DNA of 32,965 nt from a bacterium. GTDB lineage: Bacteria > Myxococcota_A > UBA9160 > UBA4427. Positions 1 through 11,098 of this stretch are shown piece after piece. The position numbers and the translations under genes were made by a program. Positions within the stretch are counted from its first letter, which is position 1. Each line of letters begins with the position of its first letter. The stretch lies in NCBI GenBank assembly GCA_030432735.1, contig JAUIMK010000011.1, positions 1-32,965 on the forward strand, in the 5' to 3' direction. The notes beneath the pieces are model-generated. The model made no database searches and was not told the DNA's origin. It saw only the letters and a list, made by a program, of their open reading frames with translations.

Positions 1-12
1 CGTTATCGAGGG

Positions 13-1056
13 GTGAGTGTCATTGAGGACGACTTGCGATCGAGGCACCCTCTCCTGGTGCCGAATCCGCCGCTCCCTCCCCGTACGATCGCGATGGTCG
101 CCTACCCCGGCGTCCAGCTCCTCGACGTGGTGGGGCCGCTCGAGGTCTTCGCCGCCGCGAGCGAGGCCGTGGCCGGGCCGGGCACCGCGGCCCGCCGCGG
201 CTACGCGATCACGATCCTCGGGTCGGAGCCGGGATCCGTCCGCGCCTCCTCGGGACTCTCGATCGGCGTCGACCGGGCCTGGGAGGATCTGCCGGGCGAG
301 CTCGACACGCTGATCGTCGCCGGCGGCCACGGTGCGGCCCGGGCCCTCGCTGAGCCGCGGATCGTCGACGCCGTCCGCGCCGGCGCCGCGCGGGCCCGGC
401 GGATCTGCTCCGTCTGTACCGGCGCCTTCGTCCTCGCGGCCGCGGGACTCCTCGACGGGCGCCGCGCGACGACCCACTGGGGCAGCGCCCGGCTCCTCGC
501 CGAGCGCTTCCCCGCGGTCGAGGTCGATGCGGATCCGATCTTCGTCCGTGACGGCGACGTCTGGACCTCCGCGGGCGTCACCGCCGGCATGGACCTCGCG
601 CTCGCGCTGGTCGAGGACGATCTCGGTCGCGACGTGGCCCTCGAGGTCTCGCGCCGGATGGTCTTCTTCCTGAAGCGGCCCGGCGGTCAGTCCCAGTTCT
701 CGGCGCAGCTCGCCGCCCAGATGGCGGATCGCGATCCGCTGCGGGAGCTGCAGGCCTGGATCGTCGAGCACCCGGCCGAGGATCACGCGGTGGAGCGACT
801 GGCGGAGCGGGTGTCGATGAGTCCGCGGAACTTCTCGCGGGTCTTCGCGAAGCAGGTCGGGCTCTCGCCGGGACGCTTCGTCGAGCGGGTGCGGGTCGAG
901 GCGGCGCGGCGCCAGCTCGAGGACTCGCCGGGCTCGGTCGACGTGATCGCGACCGACGTGGGGTTCGGGACGGCGGAGACGATGCGCCGGGCGTTCCTGC
1001 GCCAGATCGGCGTCGGGCCGGCGGCGTATCGCGAGCGATTCACCTCCCCTCCGTGA
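13..1056 (+). CDS. GlxA family transcriptional regulator (DJ-1/PfpI domain + AraC HTH)
   Basis: 347-aa ORF with N-terminal DJ-1/PfpI domain (VVGPLEVFAAAS, nucleophile-elbow SVCTGAFVLAAAGLLDGRRATTHWG) and C-terminal AraC HTH (VSMSPRNFSRVFAKQVGLSPGRFVERVRVEAARRQLE). GTG start at 13 near the window edge, so exact start uncertain. Confidence 0.9.
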   Translation: MSVIEDDLRSRHPLLVPNPPLPPRTIAMVAYPGVQLLDVVGPLEVFAAASEAVAGPGTAARRGYAITILGSEPGSVRASSGLSIGVDRAWEDLPGELDTLIVAGGHGAARALAEPRIVDAVRAGAARARRICSVCTGAFVLAAAGLLDGRRATTHWGSARLLAERFPAVEVDADPIFVRDGDVWTSAGVTAGMDLALALVEDDLGRDVALEVSRRMVFFLKRPGGQSQFSAQLAAQMADRDPLRELQAWIVEHPAEDHAVERLAERVSMSPRNFSRVFAKQVGLSPGRFVERVRVEAARRQLEDSPGSVDVIATDVGFGTAETMRRAFLRQIGVGPAAYRERFTSPP

Positions 1057-1082
1057 CGAACGGAGACGGGCAAGGAGCGAAG

Positions 1083-1712
1083 ATGATGGCGGAAGAGGGT
1101 CGGACGATCGGGATCGTGCTCTTCGACCGGGCGGAGGAGCTCGACTGGGTCGGGCCCTTCGAGGTCTTCACGATGGCCCGGGAGGCGTCCGGGGAGAGCG
1201 GCCCGGCGAAGGCGCTCGACGTCGTGCTCGTGAGTGAGACGGGCGGCCTCGTCGTGGGCGCGAAGGGGCTGCGGAACGAGGTCGACTTCTCGTTCGCGAC
1301 CGCGCCGGCGCTCGACGTGCTGCTCGTTCCGGGCGGGATCGGGACGCGGGCCGAGATGAAGAACCCGGCGATGCTCGACTTCCTGCGCGCGCGGGCGGCG
1401 AACGCGGAGTGGGTCACGTCCGTCTGCACCGGCTCCGCCGTGCTCGAAGCCGCGGGGCTCGCGAAGGGCCGGCGGATCACGACCCACTGGGGCTATCTGC
1501 CGACCCTGCGCGAGAACGCGGGGGACGGGACCGAGGTGCTCGAACGCGTGCGCTACGTGCGCGACGGCAATCTGCTCACCGCCGCGGGGGTCTCGGCCGG
1601 CATCGACGCCGCGCTCTGGCTGGTCGGCGAGCTCTACGGCGTGCCCCACGCCCGGATCACGCAGAAGATGATGGAGTACGACCCGGCGCCGCCCTACGCC
1701 GCGGAGGTCTGA
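1083..1712 (+). CDS. DJ-1/PfpI family protein (isonitrile-hydratase-like)
   Basis: Stand-alone DJ-1 domain with SVCTGSAVLEAAGLAKGRRITTHWG. AAGGAG Shine-Dalgarno just before ATG at 1083; an in-frame GTG at 1053 is an alternative start. Confidence 0.85.
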   Translation: MMAEEGRTIGIVLFDRAEELDWVGPFEVFTMAREASGESGPAKALDVVLVSETGGLVVGAKGLRNEVDFSFATAPALDVLLVPGGIGTRAEMKNPAMLDFLRARAANAEWVTSVCTGSAVLEAAGLAKGRRITTHWGYLPTLRENAGDGTEVLERVRYVRDGNLLTAAGVSAGIDAALWLVGELYGVPHARITQKMMEYDPAPPYAAEV

Positions 1713-1721
1713 TCCGACCTC
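1704..1721. terminator. Short hairpin between convergent genes (possible bidirectional terminator)
   Basis: GAGGTC-TGATCC-GACCTC: perfect 6-bp stem, 6-nt loop, lying across both convergent stop codons. No strong T tract. Confidence 0.3.
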
Positions 1722-2553
1722 AGGGTTTGCGGAAGCGCAGCGTCATCCGGTCGCTCTCGCCGATCGCGAGGTACTTCTCGCGGTCGGTGTCGCCGAGGCG
1801 CAGCGCCGGCGGCAGCGTCCAGACGCCCCCTTCGTAGTTCGCGCGATCCCTCGGGTTCGCGTTGATCTCGCTCTTCGCCTCGAGGACGAAGCCTACGCCT
1901 TCGGCGAGGGCGATGACGGTCTCTTCCGGGACGTAGCCGGTGAACTTCGACGTGTCGGTGTCGGGACCGGCGCGATGCTGCACGACGCCGAGCACGCCGC
2001 CGGGCTTCAGGACGGCGAAGAAGGCCGCGTACGCCTCCTCGGCGGCGCCCGCGCGGATCATGCCGTGGGTGTTCCGGAAGTTGAGCACGAGGTCGACGCT
2101 CTCGTCGGGGCCGAGCGCGATCGTCGGCGGGTGGAGCACCGCGAGCTCGAGGTCGCCGTAGCGCTCCGACGCTTCGGCGAAGCGGTCGAGCAGCGCCTGG
2201 TGCGCCCGCGTGACGTAGTCGGGAAGATCGGGGCGCGACACGTCGTACGAGGCGGCGATGTATCGCCCGTCTTCGGCGAGCAGCGGCGCGAGGATCTCGG
2301 TGTACCAGAGACCGCCCCCGGGCAGGACCTCGAGCACCGTCATGTCCGGCTCGAGCCCGAAGAAGGTCAGCGTCTCGACCGGATGGCGATACGCATTCCG
2401 TGCGCGATTCGCCTCGCTCCGCTGGGGGTCGCTCGCGACCTGCTCGATCGCTGCCGCGACCGGATCCGGCGCGTCCGTCCCGCCGCCGGTCAGCTGGCAG
2501 CCGGAGCACGCGATCGCGAGCGCGATGAAGAAAATGGAGCCGAAGCGAGACAT
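1720..2553 (-). CDS. Class I SAM-dependent methyltransferase with signal peptide/lipoprotein-like N-terminus (COG4798-like)
   Basis: Starts MSRFGSIFFIALAIACSGCQ; Rossmann motif I TVLEVLPGGGLWYTEILAPLL; LKPGGVLGVVQHRAG. The 674-aa ORF of the track is a read-open extension; the signal-peptide Met at 2553 is the sensible start. Confidence 0.8.
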   Translation of the reverse strand: MSRFGSIFFIALAIACSGCQLTGGGTDAPDPVAAAIEQVASDPQRSEANRARNAYRHPVETLTFFGLEPDMTVLEVLPGGGLWYTEILAPLLAEDGRYIAASYDVSRPDLPDYVTRAHQALLDRFAEASERYGDLELAVLHPPTIALGPDESVDLVLNFRNTHGMIRAGAAEEAYAAFFAVLKPGGVLGVVQHRAGPDTDTSKFTGYVPEETVIALAEGVGFVLEAKSEINANPRDRANYEGGVWTLPPALRLGDTDREKYLAIGESDRMTLRFRKP

Positions 2554-2662
2554 GGAAGCCCTCCGCGCCGGTCGATCGGTCCGGCCGCCGGCGCGCGAGA
2601 GTCTGCCGCATCCCTGCGACCGAGACGACGCCCCGTTTCCACCGGATCCCGCATCACCTTTT

Positions 2663-2677
2663 TGCGCATCCTGCGCA
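2663..2677. promoter_or_regulatory. Operator-like inverted repeat TGCGCA-TCC-TGCGCA upstream of PEP-CTERM gene
   Basis: Two copies of the palindromic hexamer TGCGCA separated by 3 nt, 45-60 bp upstream of the ATG at 2722. Confidence 0.3.
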
Positions 2678-2721
2678 CCTACGATCTGGGAAGGGGTGGC
2701 TTCTCCTGGGAAGGAACCGCG

Positions 2722-3897
2722 ATGGGCAGCCTCGTTCTCGCTCTGTTTTCGGCGATCTCGCCCGCTTCTCGGCGCGCGGCGGCCCGAATCACCGCCGCCT
2801 GTGCCGTCCTCGCGGCGTCGCCCGCCCTCGCGGCGGGACTGATTCCACTGGACTTCGAGCCGATCGACGTCTCCGCGGACGGCCAGGTCGTCCTGGGCGC
2901 GGATGCGCTCTGGTCGCGCAGCGCCGGCCATCTCGGGGACGTGGGCGGCGACGGAACGCTGGTGGCGTTGGGCGCCGAGGGCGGTCGGGCCGTCGGTACG
3001 GTGACGCTTCCCGTTCCCCCGCCCTTCGACTTCCTCCGCGAATCCTACGACGACATCTTCGTCTGGAACGAAGGCATGGGCATCGATCCCCTCGACGCGG
3101 GGAGCGTCGACGCCTGGATCGCACGGCCCTTCGACCTGTCCTCCAACGGCCGCTACCTGTCGGGCACGGTCTACGCGGGAGGCGGACTCGACGCCTATCT
3201 GTGGGATCTGGACGGCGGCGGTCGCACGTTCGTCAGCTCGGGAAGCGGTTCGGGCACGAGCTTCCGGAGCGTCGAGCCCCTCGCCGTCTCGAATACCGGG
3301 GTCGTCGTCGGTCGCGAGTTCCGGATCGAAACGTCCGGCTCGGTAGACGACTACTTTCGATGGGACGCCGCGGGCGGCGGGATCTCGCTGCAGACGCCCG
3401 CCGAGCCGTCGGGCAACGATGGCCCGCTCGCGATCTCGGCGGATGCATCGACGATCGTGGGCTCGGTCCAGGTCGCGCCGGGGGACGCCGGCGTTCGGGC
3501 CGTGCGCTGGAACGCGGCGGGCGAGCTCTCGGTGCTCACGGGGCTGCCCGGATACAACGGACGTTCCGTCGCGTCGGCCGTCTCGGCGGACGGCGCCGTG
3601 ATCGCCGGGACCGTGGAAGGGCTCGGCTCGGACGCGGATCCCGGCTCGACCGTCGTCCTCTGGGACCGGGACGGCGAGGCGCACGCGCTCGAAGTCCTCC
3701 TCGCCGCGCTCGGCGTCGACCTCGGAGGCTTCTCCCTCGATCACGTCGAAGCGATCTCCGACGACGGGCGCACGATCGTCGGCCGGGGCACCAACGGCCT
3801 CGGCGAGACTCAGGGCTTCCTTGCCATCATCCCCGAGCCCGGGACCGCGCTCCTGATCGGTCTCGGCCTCCTGGGGCTGGCGGCGCAGAAGCCGTAG
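2722..3897 (+). CDS. PEP-CTERM sorting-domain protein with HAF-like repeats
   Basis: Signal peptide (ITAACAVLAASPALAA); repeated (A/D)(I/V/L)S.DG..I.G motifs; C-terminal IIPEPGTALLIGLGLLGLAAQKP. AAGGA Shine-Dalgarno before ATG 2722. Confidence 0.85.
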   Translation: MGSLVLALFSAISPASRRAAARITAACAVLAASPALAAGLIPLDFEPIDVSADGQVVLGADALWSRSAGHLGDVGGDGTLVALGAEGGRAVGTVTLPVPPPFDFLRESYDDIFVWNEGMGIDPLDAGSVDAWIARPFDLSSNGRYLSGTVYAGGGLDAYLWDLDGGGRTFVSSGSGSGTSFRSVEPLAVSNTGVVVGREFRIETSGSVDDYFRWDAAGGGISLQTPAEPSGNDGPLAISADASTIVGSVQVAPGDAGVRAVRWNAAGELSVLTGLPGYNGRSVASAVSADGAVIAGTVEGLGSDADPGSTVVLWDRDGEAHALEVLLAALGVDLGGFSLDHVEAISDDGRTIVGRGTNGLGETQGFLAIIPEPGTALLIGLGLLGLAAQKP

Positions 3898-3922
3898 CGC
3901 CCCACCGACGGGTCCGGTCCGC

Positions 3923-3954
3923 CGAGAGCCCTCAGCCCGTCGAGAGCCCTCAGC
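3923..3954. repeat. 14-bp perfect direct repeat CGAGAGCCCTCAGC, period 18
   Basis: Copies at 3923-3936 and 3941-3954 in the intergenic gap between convergent genes. Confidence 0.85.
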
Positions 3955-4005
3955 GCAAGACGGGGCCCCAAAGGCCGCGTCGAGAGGCGCGCAGCACCGA
4001 CCGAA

Positions 4006-7686
<3,681 letters not shown>

Positions 7687-7769
7687 GGAAGGGCTCCGTT
7701 GGGGGAGGGGCAGCCGCGGGACAGGGACGGCCGGATTCGAGCGCGCGAATTTAACATCAGGACATTCGG

Positions 7770-7781
7770 ATATCCAGATAT
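7770..7781. promoter_or_regulatory. Operator-like palindrome ATATC-CA-GATAT upstream of metH
   Basis: Perfect 5-2-5 inverted repeat inside a locally AT-rich stretch of an otherwise GC-rich window, 84-95 bp upstream of the metH ATG. Confidence 0.4.
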
Positions 7782-7898
7782 AGAGGCTCGATGATCCTGT
7801 ATGCCCCGCGGGATGCCGGGCAGTCGTCGGGCGGGCCGGATCGCTCCCTATAGTGGCGAGGCGGTCGGGGTTCGGGACCCGGAGCGGAGCGAGAGGCG

Positions 7899-8519
7899 AT
7901 GGGAGAGCTGCGGAAGTTCCTGGCGCGACCCGACGTGCGCGAGCACTGCGTGATCGACGGGCGTTTCGGCGTGATGGCCTACCACGGCGGGAACCTCGAG
8001 CGGACGACGGACGCGGTGGCCGCGGAGGTCGCCACCCGGACCGGCGCCTCGCTCTACACGGTCTCCCAGGCCGCCCCGCGCCGGACCCACCTCGCGTCCA
8101 CCGCCTTCGATCCGGCGCACTCGAGCGCGCTGGCCCGCTTCCTCGACCACGTCGACGTGGTGCTCACCATCCACGGCTACGGGCGCCGCCGCCTGCGTCA
8201 TCACCTCCTGCTCGGCGGTCGCAATCGCGTGCTCGCCTCCCACGTGGCGACGCATCTCCGCGGGACGATCCCGGCCCGCTACGTCGTGCTCGACGATCTC
8301 GAGCGCATCCCGAGCGAGCTCCGCGGTCAGCACGTGCGCAACCCCGTCAACCGTCCGCCGGAGCAGGGCGTCCAGATCGAGCTCCCGCCCTCGCTCCGCT
8401 GGAACTGGCGGGAATGGGGCTGGTCGGATCACGCCGGCGTCTCCCGGACCGTCGCGGTCCAGCGGCTGATCGACGGACTCGCCGCCGCCGTCGAGAGCTG
8501 GCCGACGGCGCGCCCCTGA
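7899..8519 (+). CDS. Poly-gamma-glutamate hydrolase family protein (PghP/PF05908-like)
   Basis: 206 aa with [77 protein letters not shown], all typical of this family. Confidence 0.85.
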   Translation: MGELRKFLARPDVREHCVIDGRFGVMAYHGGNLERTTDAVAAEVATRTGASLYTVSQAAPRRTHLASTAFDPAHSSALARFLDHVDVVLTIHGYGRRRLRHHLLLGGRNRVLASHVATHLRGTIPARYVVLDDLERIPSELRGQHVRNPVNRPPEQGVQIELPPSLRWNWREWGWSDHAGVSRTVAVQRLIDGLAAAVESWPTARP

Positions 8520-8540
8520 GCCGCGGCGCCTCGCCGAGAC

Positions 8541-8623
8541 CCGTCAGCGCGTCATGCGCTCGCGCGAGTCCATTGCGCTCCGTCCGTCAGCGCGTCATGC
8601 GCTCGCGATAGTCCCAGGCGCTC
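8541..8623. repeat. 43-bp-period tandem duplication covering the 3' end of the PPOX gene
   Basis: CCGTCAGCGCGTCATGCGCTCGCG is exact at 8541-8564 and 8584-8607; extending to 40 bp (8541-8580 vs 8584-8623) gives 35/40 identities. Confidence 0.9.
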
Positions 8624-9033
8624 AGGTGCTCGATGTCGATCGCGATCCGCACCTCCTGGTCGGCGCGTGACAGGAGCCACTTCGCGAGGGAAGAGTCGCG
8701 ATCGCCCAGATAGCGATCGATCAGCCGCTCGAGCTCCTCCGGACCGCCGTCGCGGCCGACCTGCGCGCGCCCGATCCCGCGAACGCCGTAGTAGGGCGGC
8801 GCGTTGGGGGCGAGCTCGAAGCCGCAGCGGGGATCCCGTTCGAGGGCCTTCGCGATCCAGGCATCGGCCTGCGTCGCGCAGAGCAGCCGGTCGCCGTCCC
8901 GCCGGAACCAGAGCGAGCAGACGCGCGGATAGCCCTGCGCGTCCGTGGCGGAGAGGCGCAGCGGGGCCTCGAAGCCGTCGAGATGCGCGTTCACTTCGGC
9001 TCGCGACCAGGGACTGTCTTCGGCGATCTGCAC
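8587..9033 (-). CDS. Pyridoxamine 5'-phosphate oxidase (PPOX) family FMN/F420-binding protein
   Basis: APLRLSATDAQGYPRVCSLWFRRDGDRLLCATQADAWIAKALERDPRCGFELAPN...YYGVRGIGRAQV. GTG start with GGAGGAG about 8 nt upstream. Confidence 0.8.
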   Translation of the reverse strand: MQIAEDSPWSRAEVNAHLDGFEAPLRLSATDAQGYPRVCSLWFRRDGDRLLCATQADAWIAKALERDPRCGFELAPNAPPYYGVRGIGRAQVGRDGGPEELERLIDRYLGDRDSSLAKWLLSRADQEVRIAIDIEHLSAWDYRERMTR

Positions 9034-9059
9034 GTGCAGGTCTCCTCCGCCGCGATTGT

Positions 9060-10481
9060 TCACGCGGTCGCGCGGCGCCGCAACCACCGCCGGAAGGCCG
9101 ACATGACCGCCGCGTGGAGCGGGGCCTGCGTCCACAGATAGAGCCACCAGGGCAGCCGCGGCGCATAGTCCTGGAGCGCGGCGATCGCGCCCTTGCCATC
9201 CGGCGTGCGTCGGAACTCGAGACGCGGCTCGCCGGTCGGTGCCTCGGCGACCAGCAGGCCCCCCGCGACGTGGAGGACGTAGCGGCCCGAGGACGCGGTC
9301 ACGTCTCGTGGCCGAAGGCAGAGGAGCGGCGCGCCCAGTCCGCGAAGGCGGATCGTCGTCTCCTCGTCGTGCGTCTCGACGACGAGGAGCGAGGGGCAGA
9401 GGCGGCCGAGCCACTCGACGTAGGTCCTGCCGAGCCAGCGCGCGTCGCGGCCCGCCGGAAGCGGCAGGCGCTGGACCGATCGCGCGATCGGGCGCTTCCA
9501 TCCCCCGGTCCGGTCGACGGAGTCGGCGAGGGCCTCGCGGAAGGGCCGGCCGGGGAAGCCCATCTCCTGCTGCAGCCACGGATCGGTCACGACCATCGGG
9601 TGCCGGAGGCTCTCGATCAGCGGTCGCACGAGGCTTCGCGAGCTGCCCGTCACGAGGGAGACCCAGAGCTCCGAGAGCGCCGGCGAGACGAAGGGCACCG
9701 GGATCATCGGTCGCTTCCGCCCGAGCACCTGCGCCGTCGTCTTCATCATCTCGCGATAGGTCATCACGTCCGGTCCGCCGACCTCGCAGACCCGGCCGCG
9801 GGTGGAATCGTGGTGGCAGCAGTAGGCGAGGATCTCGATCACGTCCGAGAGCGCGATCGGCTGCGTCTCGGACGACGTCCAGCTCGGACACACCATGAGC
9901 GGGAGGCGCTCGACCAGCCGCACCAGCAGATTCAGCGACGAGCCCTCCGGACCGACGACGAGGCCCGCTCGAACGGCGGTGACCGGAACGCCGTGGGCGG
10001 CGAGGGCGTGCTCGACCTCCTTGCGACTGGCGAGGTGGCTCGAGATGCCGTGGTGGTCGTCGGGCGGGAGGAGGCCGCCGAGGTAGACGATCCGTTCGAC
10101 GCCGGCGTCGGCGGCCGCCCGCGCGAAGTTGTCGGCGATCAGCAGGTCGAGATCGTCGAAACGCCCCTGCGTGAGGCGCGCGTTGGGGCTCATCGAGTGG
10201 ACCAGGTAGACCGCCAGGTCCGCGCCCTCGAGCGCCTCTCGCGTCTGGCGCACCGAGAAGAGGTCGCAGCGCCGGGGCTCGATGCCGGGCGTGGGCGCGT
10301 CGCTCGTCCCGTCTTCGTCCGCGCTCGCGCGGCTGCTCTGGCGGCGCCCCAGCGTGAGGACGCGGTCCGTCGAGGCGAGCCGTCGCGCGAGCGCCGAGCC
10401 CACGAATCCCGAGGCGCCCGCGATCGCGATGCGGTGCGGGGTCGGGGGGGCGGGCGAAGGCGAGTCGGGGGGAGGCGGCAT
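9060..10481 (-). CDS. NAD(P)-binding SDR/NDUFA9-like protein with C-terminal DUF2867-like region
   Basis: N-terminal IAIAGASGFVGSALARRLA (GxxGxxG), VEYxxG-type Rossmann fold (IVYLGGLLPPDDHHGISSHLASRKEVEHAL); C-terminal half resembling DUF2867 (RLEFRRTPDGKGAIAALQDYAPRLPWWLYLWTQAPLHAAVMSAFRRWL). Confidence 0.8.
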   Translation of the reverse strand: MPPPPDSPSPAPPTPHRIAIAGASGFVGSALARRLASTDRVLTLGRRQSSRASADEDGTSDAPTPGIEPRRCDLFSVRQTREALEGADLAVYLVHSMSPNARLTQGRFDDLDLLIADNFARAAADAGVERIVYLGGLLPPDDHHGISSHLASRKEVEHALAAHGVPVTAVRAGLVVGPEGSSLNLLVRLVERLPLMVCPSWTSSETQPIALSDVIEILAYCCHHDSTRGRVCEVGGPDVMTYREMMKTTAQVLGRKRPMIPVPFVSPALSELWVSLVTGSSRSLVRPLIESLRHPMVVTDPWLQQEMGFPGRPFREALADSVDRTGGWKRPIARSVQRLPLPAGRDARWLGRTYVEWLGRLCPSLLVVETHDEETTIRLRGLGAPLLCLRPRDVTASSGRYVLHVAGGLLVAEAPTGEPRLEFRRTPDGKGAIAALQDYAPRLPWWLYLWTQAPLHAAVMSAFRRWLRRRATA

Positions 10482-10520
10482 GCTCCGCGGAGACTAGCGG
10501 CGCCGGCGGGCGGTCGTGCG

Positions 10521-10967
10521 TCAGCCCTCGATCTCGCGGCGCCAGCGGCCGGCTTTGAACTGTTCGAGGATCTTCTCGACGCGGGCCGTCTCGTCGTCCG
10601 CGATCATCGCTGCATCGCGCTGGGACTGGAGAAAGTCGTTGAGCCCGGCCACCGAAGCCAGCATCTCCCGATCCGCCTTGACGAAACCCATCGTCCAATC
10701 GCCGAAGGCCCGCTCCTCCGCTTCCTCGCGCAGCAGGACCCGGGTGTCGGCGTGGCGTGGATCGCCCTCGATGACGTCGAAGAGGGATTCGATCACTTCG
10801 AGATCTCCCTCGAGCACCTGCAGGAACGTCGGCTCGGCATAGAGCAGCATTCCCGAGACACCGAGGCGGCGATTCTTGTCGCGCGCGCCGGTGAGCAGGT
10901 CGATCAGCGCATCCGGAGAGAAGGGCTCGGTTGCGCGACTGGTGTAGACGAGTCGTTGAACGGGCAA
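10521..10967 (-). CDS. BLUF-domain blue-light photoreceptor protein
   Basis: RLVYTSRA...NRRLGVSGMLLYAEPTFLQVLEGDLEVIESLFDVIEGDPRHADTRVLLREEAEERAFGDWTMGFV: the flavin-interacting Tyr, Asn and Gln and the WxMGF segment are present. TTG start with upstream GAGG. Confidence 0.92.
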   Translation of the reverse strand: MPVQRLVYTSRATEPFSPDALIDLLTGARDKNRRLGVSGMLLYAEPTFLQVLEGDLEVIESLFDVIEGDPRHADTRVLLREEAEERAFGDWTMGFVKADREMLASVAGLNDFLQSQRDAAMIADDETARVEKILEQFKAGRWRREIEG

Positions 10968-11030
10968 TCGGGTTACCTCGAGGAGGAGGCCATCGCTTCC
11001 AACCGACGAATCGCCCGTCGGGGGTCGATG

Positions 11031-11050
11031 CTTGACCCGAATCCATCAAG
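11031..11050. promoter_or_regulatory. Inverted repeat CTTGA-N10-TCAAG between the divergent BLUF gene and small ORF
   Basis: Perfect 5-bp arms in the divergent intergenic region; the left arm contains a TTGACC -35-like sequence. Confidence 0.3.
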
Positions 11051-11098
11051 AGTCGGCGGATCTCTCCGATGGGACGGGATACGAGGAGATCGGTCCGC

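Noticed and set aside
2554-3744. N-terminal extension of the 674-aa minus ORF upstream of the methyltransferase
   Set aside because: Antisense to the PEP-CTERM gene; a signal-peptide Met at 2553 is the better start.
7687-7850. Possible cobalamin/SAH riboswitch upstream of metH
   Set aside because: Leader is short and I could not find a B12-box-like or SAH/SAM riboswitch consensus by eye; an Rfam scan would settle it.
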